Shown here piece by piece: positions 17,001-24,997 of a DNA stretch of 37,448 nucleotides; the stretch's first letter is position 1; every line of letters starts with the position of its first letter. A program made the translations under genes and the position numbers. The notes beneath the pieces are model-generated. The model searched no databases and was not told where the DNA came from. It saw nothing but the letters and a program-made list of their open reading frames with translations. This stretch comes from an uncultured delta proteobacterium. GTDB taxonomy: Bacteria; Myxococcota_A; Polyangia; Polyangiales; JADJMO01. The DNA lies in contig CAIXWQ010001109.1 in assembly GCA_903923175.1 (NCBI GenBank), positions 1 to 37,448 of the forward strand, given 5' to 3'.

Positions 17001-18113
17001 ATGTCCCTCCGCATCGACACCGACCACGCCCGCTTCCGCGCGATCGTGCGCGGCAAGATCCGCCAGAACCTGCGGAAGTACATCTCGCAGGGGGAGCTGC
17101 TCGGCCGCAAAGGGAAGGAGGTCGTCTCGATCCCGATCCCGCAGATCGACATCCCGCGCTTCCGCTACGGCGACAAGCAGACGGGCGGAACCGGCCAAGG
17201 CGAGGGCGAGCCGGGCGACGCGCTCGGCGGCGGCGAGGAGCAGGAGGGCGACGGCGGCAAGAAGGCGGGCAAGGACGCCGGCGAGCACGTGCTCGAGGTC
17301 GACGTCACGCTCGACGAGCTCGCGCAGATCCTCGGTGAAGAGCTCGCGCTCCCCGACATCCAGAACAAGGGCAAGAGCAAGCTCATCAACGCGAAGGATC
17401 GCTACACCGGCATCCGGCGCGTGGGCCCCGAGTCGCTGCGCCACTTCAAGCGCACCTACCGCGAGGCGCTCAAGCGCCAGATCTCGAGCGACACCTACGA
17501 CGCCGAGAACCCGGTGATCATCCCGGTGCACGACGACCGGCGCTACCGCTCGTGGAAGACCGAGACCGAGCCGGTCGCCAACGCGGTCATCATCTACATG
17601 ATGGACGTGTCGGGCTCGATGGGCGACGAGCAGAAGGAGATCGTCCGCATCGAGAGCTTCTGGATCGATACGTGGCTGCGCGCCCAGTACAAGGGGATCG
17701 AGAGCCGCTTCATCATCCACGACGCCACCGCGCGCGAGGTCGATCGCGACACGTTCTTCCACACCCGCGAGTCGGGCGGCACGATGATCTCGAGCGCCTA
17801 CAAGCTGTGCGCGAAGATGATCGCCGACGACTACCCCGCGAGCGAGTGGAACATCTATCCGTACCACTTCAGCGACGGCGACAACTGGTCGATGGACGAC
17901 ACGCTCCAGTGCGTCGAGCTGATGAAGCGCGAGATCCTGCCGGCGGCGAACGTGTTCTCGTACGGGCAGGTCGAGAGCCCTTATGGGAGCGGCCAGTTCA
18001 TCAAGGATCTCCGCGAGCACTTCAGCGGCGACGAGCGCGTGATCGTGAGCGAGATCCGCGACAAGGACGCGATCGTCGGGTCGATCAAGGACTTCCTCGG
18101 CAAGGGGAAGTAG
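17001..18113 (+). CDS. DUF444 / UPF0229 (YeaH/YhbH) family protein
   Basis: 370 aa from ATG 17001; the 1320-aa track frame upstream is shadow of lnt and the lipoproteins. It opens [21 protein letters not shown] Gly/Glu-rich disordered insert follows ([20 protein letters not shown]), then [21 protein letters not shown] vWA-like module has [20 protein letters not shown] and [20 protein letters not shown]. This is the YeaH/YhbH family, which in many bacteria is encoded with the PrkA serine kinase and SpoVR and linked to stress or sporulation. SpoVR is 8.8 kb away here; PrkA is not in the window. Its last 36 bases are copied about 1 kb downstream. Confidence 0.93.
   Translation: MSLRIDTDHARFRAIVRGKIRQNLRKYISQGELLGRKGKEVVSIPIPQIDIPRFRYGDKQTGGTGQGEGEPGDALGGGEEQEGDGGKKAGKDAGEHVLEVDVTLDELAQILGEELALPDIQNKGKSKLINAKDRYTGIRRVGPESLRHFKRTYREALKRQISSDTYDAENPVIIPVHDDRRYRSWKTETEPVANAVIIYMMDVSGSMGDEQKEIVRIESFWIDTWLRAQYKGIESRFIIHDATAREVDRDTFFHTRESGGTMISSAYKLCAKMIADDYPASEWNIYPYHFSDGDNWSMDDTLQCVELMKREILPAANVFSYGQVESPYGSGQFIKDLREHFSGDERVIVSEIRDKDAIVGSIKDFLGKGK
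18075..18110 (+). repeat. Duplicated tail of the DUF444 gene, original copy
   Basis: This 36-base segment at the 3' end of the DUF444 gene matches 19066-19101 at 34 of 36 positions, including 22 identical consecutive bases (GGACTTCCTCGGCAAGGGGA plus AG). It marks the left edge of a tandem segmental duplication. Confidence 0.92.
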
Positions 18114-18248
18114 CGCCGGCGTCGACGCGCCGGGCCTTCGCGGGCGAGGGCGAGCCCGCGCGACCGCGCAGGTCGCGCGCGCGCATGCGACGCGATCGAT
18201 GCCCGAATTCCCGCTTGGCTCGCGTCGCGGCCGCGTACCCTCGCGCGG

Positions 18249-18968
18249 ATGCGCCGCCCGCTCTGCCTCTGCGCCGTGTCCGCGCTGCTCGCCACCAGCC
18301 TCGCGCTCGCGCCGACGCGCGCGGCCTTCGCGAGCGACGAGGCGTCGCCCGCCGGTGCCGCATCGACGGCGCCCGCGACGCCCGCGCCGAGCGCGACGCC
18401 CGACGGGGACGTCACGGTGAAGCCCTCGACGCCGCTCGGCAGCGTGAAGGTCACGCTGCGCGGCGATCGACGGCTGCGGCTGGAGCACGAGGAGCTGGTC
18501 TCGGCCGACTCGACCGCGACCCGCTTCGCCGTCGTGTGCACCGCGCCCTGCGACGTGGTGGTGCCGAGCGCCTTCGGCTACCGCCTCAACGGCGAGGGGC
18601 TGCGCCCGAGCGGCAAGTTCACGCTCGACGTCGGCACGCACGTGATCGACGCGGATCTCGGCTCGAAGACGAGCTGGTCGATGGCGCCGTGGTTCGTGAT
18701 CGGCGGCCTCGCGCTCGCGGCCGGCGGCGGCGTGATGGCGTGGAAGGGGACGAACGACGCGTCGAGCTCCAGCACCGCGACGGTCGAGGGCGACACCACG
18801 CTGCGCGACGTGGGCTACGTGGTGCTCGGGGTCGGCGTCGTGATCGCGCTCGCGGGGACGATCGTGCTGGCCGCGAACGGCAACAGCGTCGAGATCGACG
18901 GCAAGGCGATCGCGTCGCGCAAGTCCGGGTCGGGGTTCGCGCTCACGCCCAACGGCTTCGTGTTCTGA
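18249..18968 (+). CDS. Hypothetical secreted/membrane protein, duplicate A
   Basis: 239 aa. The signal peptide (MRRPLCLCAVSALLATSLAL, cleavage near AAFAS) is followed by an Ala/Pro/Thr linker. A roughly 90-aa beta-rich segment contains VVCTAPCDVVVPSAFGYRLN and FTLDVGTHVIDADLG, similar in style to PEGA-like surface domains. Two C-terminal membrane helices follow (FVIGGLALAAGGGVMAW and GYVVLGVGVVIALAGTIVLA), and the ending is FALTPNGFVF. The gene at 19211 shares this layout. Function unknown; likely anchored by the C-terminal hairpin. It follows DUF444 by 135 bp. Confidence 0.85.
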   Translation: MRRPLCLCAVSALLATSLALAPTRAAFASDEASPAGAASTAPATPAPSATPDGDVTVKPSTPLGSVKVTLRGDRRLRLEHEELVSADSTATRFAVVCTAPCDVVVPSAFGYRLNGEGLRPSGKFTLDVGTHVIDADLGSKTSWSMAPWFVIGGLALAAGGGVMAWKGTNDASSSSTATVEGDTTLRDVGYVVLGVGVVIALAGTIVLAANGNSVEIDGKAIASRKSGSGFALTPNGFVF

Positions 18969-19065
18969 CTCGCGCGTCGTCCCGCGGCGCGGCGCCGGCG
19001 AGCCGCGAGCGTCAGCGAGCGGGGATTCCCGTCGCGGCCTCCGCCGCACACCGGGCCGGCATGGC

Positions 19066-19101
19066 GTCGGGCCGATCGAGGACTTCCTCGGCAAGGGGAA
19101 G
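19066..19101 (+). repeat. Relic copy of the DUF444 gene tail
   Basis: This segment lies in the gap between paralogues A and B. It matches 18075-18110 at 34/36 bases, but the stop codon position is changed (TAG to CAA) and no coding context remains. It is a pseudogene fragment left by the duplication that produced gene B. Confidence 0.9.
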
Positions 19102-19210
19102 CAACGACCCCGCGCGTCGGTCGCCGCCGCCTCGCCGATCTGCCTGTGGGCGATCAGCGAGCGCGCGCTTTGCCATTGTCCGATTGCGCCGTCGGCGATA
19201 CGCCCGGCGA

Positions 19211-20047
19211 ATGCCCCGCCGAACCGCGACCTCCGCGCTGTCGCTGCTCCTCGCCTCGGCGCTCGTGCTCGCGCCGATCCGCGGCGCCTTCGCCGCCGAC
19301 GACGCGACCGTCACCGTCTGGACCAAGGACGGCGGCATGTACCGCGGCGAGATCGTCGAGCGGGTGCCGGACGATCACGTGACGCTCAAGCTCGCCACCG
19401 GGGAGACGAAGCGGATCGAGTGGAAGGACGTGGAGCGGGACTCGACGACCGCGCCGAAGCCGACACCGACCGAGAACCGCGAGACGCCCCTGCCCGGCGG
19501 CGTGCGCGTGCACCTCGAGGGGCCCGAGCATGCGCGCCTCGAGCGACACCTGGGCAGCGGCTCCGTGTCGGCCACGGCGGGGTATGGCAGGTCCTACACG
19601 TCCTCGAGCGCGAGCGTCACGATCAGCTCGACCGCGTGCTACGCGCCGTGCGATCGGCTCATCCCCGAAGGCCGCTACTTCGCCGCCGCCGAAGGTCGGC
19701 GCAGCAGCGGCGTCTTCGACGTCACGGGGGGCGCGCACGAGATCGAGGCGGACCTGGGCAACCCGTACGCTTTCTGGGGCGGCGGCGTCGTCGCGGGCGC
19801 GGGCCTCGCGCTCATGGCCGTCGGCACCTGGTACTGGGGTTACGGCAGCGAAGACCCTTCCTACGTGACCGACAAGTCGCCGAGGACCTACGGCCTGTTG
19901 ATGATCGGCGTCGGGCTCGCCGCGACCGTCGGCGGCATCGTGATGGCGGTGAGGAACCGAAACGACGTGCGCGTCGACGGCGTCAGCGTCGCGAGGCGCC
20001 GCGAGCGATCGACCTTCGCGCTCACGCCCAACGGCTTCGTGTTCTGA
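19211..20047 (+). CDS. Hypothetical secreted/membrane protein, duplicate B
   Basis: 278 aa from ATG 19211; the longer track frame is shadow. The signal peptide is MPRRTATSALSLLLASALVL with cleavage near GAFA. Gene A lacks the next part: a small beta-barrel-like module (VTVWTKDGGMYRGEIVERVP, VTLKLATGETKRIEWKDVER). The shared domain follows (CYAPCDRLIPEGRYF, GAHEIEADLG), then two membrane helices (FWGGGVVAGAGLALMAVGTW; LLMIGVGLAATVGGIVMAV). It ends FALTPNGFVF, and its last 33 bases are identical to those of gene A. Function unknown. It is convergent with Uma2, whose stop is adjacent. Confidence 0.87.
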   Translation: MPRRTATSALSLLLASALVLAPIRGAFAADDATVTVWTKDGGMYRGEIVERVPDDHVTLKLATGETKRIEWKDVERDSTTAPKPTPTENRETPLPGGVRVHLEGPEHARLERHLGSGSVSATAGYGRSYTSSSASVTISSTACYAPCDRLIPEGRYFAAAEGRRSSGVFDVTGGAHEIEADLGNPYAFWGGGVVAGAGLALMAVGTWYWGYGSEDPSYVTDKSPRTYGLLMIGVGLAATVGGIVMAVRNRNDVRVDGVSVARRRERSTFALTPNGFVF

Positions 20048-20656
20048 TCACCCCTCGTCGTCGCTCGGCGGTTCGCGCTTCGGGCCCCAGACGTTCACGA
20101 GGTCGAGCTCGATCGCGTCGAACGGCTCCGCGCGCACCTTCGCGTCGGCCGAGTACGCACCGACGACGAGCCAGGCGCCGTGCTCGAGGCGGTAGACCTC
20201 GAGCACTTGCGCCACCGGATCGATCAACCACAGGTGCCCGACTCCGTGCGCCGCATAGAGGGGCATCTTCTCGGCGCGATCGAACGCCGCGGTGCTCGGC
20301 GAGAGCACCTCGCAGCTCCAATCGGGGACGACGGTCAGCGGGCCGCGCGGCTGCGCGACGAATCGCTCCGCACGCCAGGCGGCCAGATCCGGCACGCGCA
20401 TCTCCTCGCCGAAGCGGATCCGCGGCTCGACCCGGAAGATCCAGCCCCCGGGGCCGCCGAGCCCGCGACGGAAGGGTCCGTGCAGCTCCCCGCCGAGCTC
20501 GGTCTGCGCGAGCGCGTGCGGATCGTTCGGCCGCGGATGCGTGACGATGTTCCCCGCAACGATCTCGCCGACGTGCCCCTCGGGCACGGCGAGCAGATCT
20601 CGCCAGAGCTCCTCGAAGCTCTTCGGAACGACAGGCAGCGGAGATGCAGCGGCCAT
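20048..20656 (-). CDS. Uma2 family (DUF820) putative restriction-fold endonuclease
   Basis: 202 aa. SFEELWRDLLAVPEGHVGEI matches the Uma2 N-terminal helix. The PD-(D/E)xK-type core is visible as IFRVEPRIRFGEEMRVPDLA (Glu and Asp) then WSCEVLSPSTAAFDRAEKM (Glu and a later Lys), followed by HGVGHLWLIDPVAQVLEVYR. Uma2 proteins are abundant in cyanobacteria and myxobacteria; their cellular role is largely unknown. No methylase, toxin partner or mobile-element gene is beside it. The stop abuts that of duplicate B. The gene upstream (bcp) is 31 bp away on the same strand. Confidence 0.93.
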   Translation of the reverse strand: MAAASPLPVVPKSFEELWRDLLAVPEGHVGEIVAGNIVTHPRPNDPHALAQTELGGELHGPFRRGLGGPGGWIFRVEPRIRFGEEMRVPDLAAWRAERFVAQPRGPLTVVPDWSCEVLSPSTAAFDRAEKMPLYAAHGVGHLWLIDPVAQVLEVYRLEHGAWLVVGAYSADAKVRAEPFDAIELDLVNVWGPKREPPSDDEG

Positions 20657-20687
20657 GATCGAACGATAGCGCAGCCGGGCGCCCGGG

Positions 20688-21167
20688 CTACGCCAGTCCG
20701 TTGAGCACCGCGAGCACGTCCTCGGCGTGCGTCTTGGTGTTCACCTTCGCCATCACGTGCGCGACCTTGCCGTCGGCGCCGATGACGAACGTGGTGCGCA
20801 CGATGCCCATGTACTTGCGGCCGGCCATCGTCTTCTCCTGCCACACGCCGTACTTGTCGCAGACCGCGTGGTCCTCGTCGGACAGCAGCGTGAAGTCGAG
20901 CCCGTCGCGCTCGGCGAACTTCGCGAGGCGCGCGGGGGCGTCGATGCTCACGCCGAGGACGACCGCCCCGGCCTTCTTGAACGCGGCCTTCGCGTCGCGC
21001 ACGCCGCACGCCTGCACGGTGCAGCCGGGCGTCATCGCCTTTGGGTAGAAGTAGAGGACGACCGGTTTGCCGGCGAAGTCCTTGAGCGAGACCTTCTCGC
21101 CAGACGGATCGAGCAGCGTGAACGCGGGCGCCTTCGCGCCGAGGCGCGGATGGGTGGAGAGCGTCAT
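20688..21167 (-). CDS. bcp: Thiol peroxidase, Bcp/PrxQ-type peroxiredoxin
   Basis: 159 aa from ATG 21167; the longer track start adds non-family sequence overlapping the MerR promoter region. The peroxidatic Cys49 and resolving Cys54 lie in FYPKAMTPGCTVQACGVRD, the classical atypical 2-Cys Bcp signature. VLGVSIDAPARLAKFAERDG, LLSDEDHAVCDKYGVW and RTTFVIGADGKVAHVMAKV complete the family. It reduces hydrogen peroxide and alkyl hydroperoxides in the cytoplasm with thioredoxin-type donors. It is divergent from the MerR gene across 87 bp, so the inverted repeat there could affect both. Confidence 0.95.
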   Translation of the reverse strand: MTLSTHPRLGAKAPAFTLLDPSGEKVSLKDFAGKPVVLYFYPKAMTPGCTVQACGVRDAKAAFKKAGAVVLGVSIDAPARLAKFAERDGLDFTLLSDEDHAVCDKYGVWQEKTMAGRKYMGIVRTTFVIGADGKVAHVMAKVNTKTHAEDVLAVLNGLA

Positions 21168-21219
21168 GGCCGCCGATGGTAGCCCGACCGAGGCGCCGTT
21201 CCGCTCGCATAGTGGCAAC

Positions 21220-21248
21220 TTGACACCACAACTGTCACGACACATCTT
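21220..21248 (+). promoter_or_regulatory. Putative MerR operon promoter with operator-like inverted repeat
   Basis: TGACA (21221-21225) and TGTCA (21233-21237) form a perfect 5-bp inverted repeat with 7-nt spacer. TTGACA at 21220-21225 is a full -35 consensus. 17 nt later CATCTT (21243-21248) is a weak -10. A start point about 7 nt further would fall at the GTG 21255, so the message could be nearly leaderless. The region is AT-richer than its surroundings. The role is inferred from position. Confidence 0.5.
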
Positions 21249-21254
21249 GGGCTC

Positions 21255-21773
21255 GTGGCGATGGCCGTCTACAAGCTCGAGGATCTCGCGCGCCGCGCCG
21301 GCGTCTCGCCGCGCACGGTGCGCTACTACGTGCAGCGCGGGCTCGTTCCGGCGCCCGCGTTTCGCGGCCCGGACACCGCGTACGGCGAGGAGCACCTCGC
21401 GGCGCTGCTCGCGGTGAAGCGGCTGCAGGAGGACTTCTGGCCGCTCGACGCCATCGCCGGCGTCCTCGCGGGGCGCTCGATCGACGAGCTGCACCGCATC
21501 GGCGAGGGGACGCTCCAGCCGCGGCGCCCGAGCGCGCCGAACGCGAGCGAGCCTGAACCTGCACCCGCGCCGAAGAAGCGCGGCTCCACGCGAGAGCGCG
21601 AAGCGCCCCGCGAGGAGCCCGCGATCGCGCGGAGCAAGGGGGAGCGGGTCGAGCTCGCCCCCGGGCTCGAGCTCTGGATCGACGAGACGGCGCGCGACGC
21701 CACCAAGGGGCTGGTCGACGAGATCTTGCGGCTCGCACGCGAGCAGCGAACCAAGAAGGAGAGCGGACGATGA
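21255..21773 (+). CDS. MerR family transcriptional regulator
   Basis: 172 aa from GTG 21255, or 170 from ATG 21261. The winged-helix DNA-binding domain is complete: VYKLEDLARRAGVSPRTVRY, YVQRGLVPAPAFRGPDTAYG, HLAALLAVKRLQEDFWPLDA. The second half is short and low-complexity (EPEPAPAPKKRGSTREREAP) and ends in an amphipathic segment (LELWIDETARDATKGLVDEI). There is no large effector domain and no Cys metal-binding loop, so it is not a classical metal or drug sensor. The stop overlaps the VIT/vWA start (ATGA at 21770). It probably controls that operon through the inverted repeat upstream. Confidence 0.92.
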   Translation: MAMAVYKLEDLARRAGVSPRTVRYYVQRGLVPAPAFRGPDTAYGEEHLAALLAVKRLQEDFWPLDAIAGVLAGRSIDELHRIGEGTLQPRRPSAPNASEPEPAPAPKKRGSTREREAPREEPAIARSKGERVELAPGLELWIDETARDATKGLVDEILRLAREQRTKKESGR

Positions 21774-24415
21774 GCGAGCGGCCTATCGGACTGTCGACGA
21801 ACGCGGGCGTGCCGGTGCCGTTGAAGGCGGTGGAGATCGCGGGCGAGATCGTCGCGCCGCACGTGATGCTGCGCGTGCGTCAGCGCTACGTGAACGTCGA
21901 GGCGCGGCCGATCGAGGCCATCTACACCTTCCCGTTGCCGGCCGAGGCGGCGGTGGTGGGCTTCGCCTTCGAGAGCGGCGGGCGGCGCGTCGAAGGCGTG
22001 GTGCGCGAGCGCGAAGAGGCCTTCAAGCAGTACGACGAGGCGCTGGTGCAAGGGCACGGCGCGGCGCTGCTCGATCAGGAGCGCGACGACGTCTTCACCT
22101 GCGCGGTCGGCAACGTGAACCCGGGCGAAGAGGCCGTGATCGAGATCGCGATCGTGGCGCGCACCGAGCGCGCCGGCGAGGCGCTGCGGCTGAAGATCCC
22201 GACGCTGGTGGCGCCCCGGTACGTCCCGGGCGCGCCCGTCGGTCACCGCGAAGGGCACGGCGCCGCCGAGCCGACCGATCGCGTCCCCGACGCCGATCGG
22301 ATCTCGCCGCCGATCTCGAAGACCGGCGAGGTCGAGTATCGCGCGACGCTCGCGCTCACGGTGCACGCGGGCGAAGGGGCGGAGATCAGCTCGCCGTCGC
22401 ACGCCATCGTGGTCACGCGCGACGGCGCGATCGCGCGCGTCTCTTTCGCGGCGGGTGCGACCCGGCTGGATCGCGATCTCGTGCTCTCGATCGAGGCCGG
22501 CGAGCGCGCGCCGATCGAAGCGCTTGTGGCGCACCGCGCAGGCGACGCGCCGGGGTACGTCGCGCTCACGCAGGTGCCGGATCTCGGCGTGCGCGCGGCG
22601 AAGGCGAGCCTCTCGGTGGTGTTCCTGCTCGACCGCTCGGGCTCGATGGGCGGCGACTCGATCGAGGAGGCGCGCCGCGCGCTGCGGCTCTGCCTGCGCC
22701 ACCTGCGCGAGGGCGATCGCTTCTCGATCCTCGCGTTCGACGACTCGCTCGAGAGCTTCGCGAAGGAGCCGGTGCCGCTGACGGCGAAGACGCTCGCGCA
22801 GGCCGACGCGTGGATCGCGAGCGTCGACGCGCGCGGCGGGACCGAACTGCTCGCGCCGCTCGTCGAGGCGGCGAAGCTCGCGCGCGACGGCGTGATCGTC
22901 CTGCTCACCGACGGGCAGGTCGGCAACGAGGACGAGATCGCCGCGGCCGTGCTGGGCGGCGCCGGCCAGCGCTGCGAGGCGCGCGTCTACTCGTTCGGCA
23001 TCGGCACCAACGTGAGCGACGCGCTGCTGCGCAAGCTCGCGCGCGCCACCGGCGGCGCGATCGAGTCGATCCACCCCGGCGAGCGGATCGACGAGAAGGT
23101 CGTCGCCGTCTTCGCCCGCGCGATCGCGCGGCGCGTGCGCGACGTGCGCGTGGTCTGCGACGGCTTCGAGCTCGACGAGCTCACGCCGCTGCCGGACGGC
23201 GCGCTCGCCGATCTCGTCGACGGCGAGCCGTGGACGCTCTTCGCGCGCTACGCGAAGCCGGGCGTGGGGAGGCTCGAGCTGCGCGGCACGCTCGACGGAG
23301 AGGCGTGGCTGCAGGTCGTGCCGGTGGAGCTGCCGGACGCGGCGTCGACGCCGGCGGTGCCCAAATTGTGGGCCCGCGAGCGCGTGCGCGATCTCGAGGG
23401 GCAGACGCTCGCCGGGCGGCGCGCCGAGGCGATGAAGGCGCGCATCGTGGCGCTCGGCGTCGAGCACGGGCTCGCCACCCGCCACACGTCGTTCGTGGCG
23501 ATCGAGCTGCGTGGCGAGGATCGCAAGACGCGCGAGGCGGCCGAGGCTCGGCCCGTGCCGGTGAACGCGCCGGCGGGCTGGACGATGTTCGGCGCCGACC
23601 CGAAGCCGGTCGCCCGCGGGCGCTCGATGCAGATGTCGATGGGCATGGCGCCGGGCGGATTCCCGCCGCCGGCTCCGTGCGCGATGCCGATGCCGACGCG
23701 GATGCCGATGCCGCAGGCCGCGATGCCCGCGTTCGCGGGCGCGGTGGCGCCTTCGTCGGCGCGCACGGGCGGCGGCGGCGAAGGCGGCGGCGGATCGCCG
23801 CTCAAGAAGCGGGCGAAGCGCGTGGTGGACTCGCTGCGCATGGCGTTCGGCGGATCGCCGCCGCCGCCCGCGCCGAGCGACGTCGGGACGATCGCCTACC
23901 ACGCTCCGATCACCGGCGCGCCGCCCGCGATGCCTGCGCGAGAAGCAGAGGCCGCGCTCGACGAGCTCGCGGCGTTCGACGCGCCCGAGCCGGCGCCGAG
24001 CCCCGCGCCGAAGGACGGCGGCGTCGACGCCTGGTCGATCGTCGAGCGCCAGCAGCTCTCGGGGCTGTGGCACGACGGCGCTCCCGGCGATTGCGACGGG
24101 GACGCGCGTGCGGCGCGCGCGACCGTCGAGGCGCTGATCCGGCTCCTCGGCGGCGGGATCACCAGCGCGCACCCGCTCTACGGCGAGCCGGTGCGCAAGG
24201 CGATCGAGGCCCTGCTGCAGCTGCTGCCGCGCCTCGCGCGCGCGCGTGCCGAGGATCGCGCGCTCTGCACGCGCGCGCTGGCGGTCGCGTGGCTCGCGGC
24301 CGAGGGGAAGCGCACCCGGAGGGTCGTGCGCGCGGCGATCGACGCGCTCGCCCCCGAGCTCGCCACCCGCCTCGACGACGAGGCGGCGCTGAGGGCCGAG
24401 GTCGCGCAGGGCTGA
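21770..24415 (+). CDS. VIT domain plus von Willebrand factor A domain protein
   Basis: 881 aa. Residues 1-130 are a VIT domain (VEIAGEIVAPHVMLRVRQRY, FPLPAEAAVVGFAFESGGRR, GNVNPGEEAVIEI). The vWA domain starts near 280, with an intact MIDAS: DRSGSMGG at about 287 and LLTDGQVGNEDE at about 380. A C-terminal low-complexity region follows (Met/Pro-rich PMPTRMPMPQAAMPA; GGGGEGGGG), then a helical end. There is no signal peptide, so it is cytoplasmic despite kinship with the inter-alpha-trypsin inhibitor heavy chain. It overlaps the MerR stop by 4 bp, so the two are translationally coupled. Role unknown; the intact metal site suggests a protein-binding platform. Confidence 0.94.
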   Translation: MSERPIGLSTNAGVPVPLKAVEIAGEIVAPHVMLRVRQRYVNVEARPIEAIYTFPLPAEAAVVGFAFESGGRRVEGVVREREEAFKQYDEALVQGHGAALLDQERDDVFTCAVGNVNPGEEAVIEIAIVARTERAGEALRLKIPTLVAPRYVPGAPVGHREGHGAAEPTDRVPDADRISPPISKTGEVEYRATLALTVHAGEGAEISSPSHAIVVTRDGAIARVSFAAGATRLDRDLVLSIEAGERAPIEALVAHRAGDAPGYVALTQVPDLGVRAAKASLSVVFLLDRSGSMGGDSIEEARRALRLCLRHLREGDRFSILAFDDSLESFAKEPVPLTAKTLAQADAWIASVDARGGTELLAPLVEAAKLARDGVIVLLTDGQVGNEDEIAAAVLGGAGQRCEARVYSFGIGTNVSDALLRKLARATGGAIESIHPGERIDEKVVAVFARAIARRVRDVRVVCDGFELDELTPLPDGALADLVDGEPWTLFARYAKPGVGRLELRGTLDGEAWLQVVPVELPDAASTPAVPKLWARERVRDLEGQTLAGRRAEAMKARIVALGVEHGLATRHTSFVAIELRGEDRKTREAAEARPVPVNAPAGWTMFGADPKPVARGRSMQMSMGMAPGGFPPPAPCAMPMPTRMPMPQAAMPAFAGAVAPSSARTGGGGEGGGGSPLKKRAKRVVDSLRMAFGGSPPPPAPSDVGTIAYHAPITGAPPAMPAREAEAALDELAAFDAPEPAPSPAPKDGGVDAWSIVERQQLSGLWHDGAPGDCDGDARAARATVEALIRLLGGGITSAHPLYGEPVRKAIEALLQLLPRLARARAEDRALCTRALAVAWLAAEGKRTRRVVRAAIDALAPELATRLDDEAALRAEVAQG

Positions 24416-24545
24416 CGAGGCGAGACGGCACGACGACGCGCACGCTGCGTACGACGCGCGGCGTGCGCGTGCGGCGTCGCCAGTCGACACGCACGCGAGC
24501 GCGTGGGCGCTGGCACCGCGCTTGCTGCGTCTCTCCATCGCCTCG

Positions 24546-24983
24546 ATGGGCGATCTCTCGGCACTGGTCTCCGCGCACCGCGGCGCGTTCGTCGCGCTGA
24601 GCGTCGGCTCGACCGTGGTCACGGTCGGGTTGGTCGCGCTCGCGCCCTGGGTGATGTTGAGGCTCCCCGCCGATCACTTCGTGCGCCCCCGTCAGGACGG
24701 CGGAGCGCTCCGGCGCGCCGCGCGCGTCGCGGTGGGCGTGGTGCTCCTGCTGCTCGGCGCCGCGATGCTCGTCCTCCCCGGGCAAGGCGTGCTCACGATG
24801 CTGGTCGGGGTCTCGCTGCTCGGCCTGCCGATCGAGCGCGCCGTCGCGCGCTTCATGCTCCGCAGGCCCGGCGTCGCGCGCACGCTCAACCGGATCCGGA
24901 CGCGGGCGGGCAAGCCCCCCTTCGTGTTCGGCGACGCCGACGACGCGACGCCCGGCTCACCCGCCGGGTCGAGCCGTCGGTAG
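24546..24983 (+). CDS. PGPGW-type small transmembrane protein
   Basis: 145 aa from ATG 24546; the track start is a TTG at 24522. Two hydrophobic segments are seen: FVALSVGSTVVTVGLVALAP and VGVVLLLLGAAMLVLPGQGV. The second leads into LTMLVGVSLLGLPIERAVAR. The LPGQG-LTxLxGxxLL pattern is the hallmark of PGPGW-family membrane proteins, of unknown function. The C-terminus (RTLNRIRTRAGKPPFVF) is basic and probably cytoplasmic. It lies 130 bp after the VIT/vWA gene on the same strand and could be in that transcript. Confidence 0.82.
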   Translation: MGDLSALVSAHRGAFVALSVGSTVVTVGLVALAPWVMLRLPADHFVRPRQDGGALRRAARVAVGVVLLLLGAAMLVLPGQGVLTMLVGVSLLGLPIERAVARFMLRRPGVARTLNRIRTRAGKPPFVFGDADDATPGSPAGSSRR

Positions 24984-24997
24984 CCGGCTCTTCGCGC

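Noticed and set aside
14151-18113. 1320-aa plus-strand ORF
   Set aside because: Only the part from 17001 (DUF444) is real; upstream is antisense of the lipoprotein pair and lnt.
20048-20656. Restriction or defence system around the Uma2 nuclease
   Set aside because: No methylase, helicase, toxin partner or mobile gene is next to it; neighbours are a peroxiredoxin and a duplicated membrane protein.
21326-24622. 1098-aa minus-strand ORF
   Set aside because: Antisense to the MerR-VIT/vWA operon; Arg/His/Asp-rich shadow composition and no domain.
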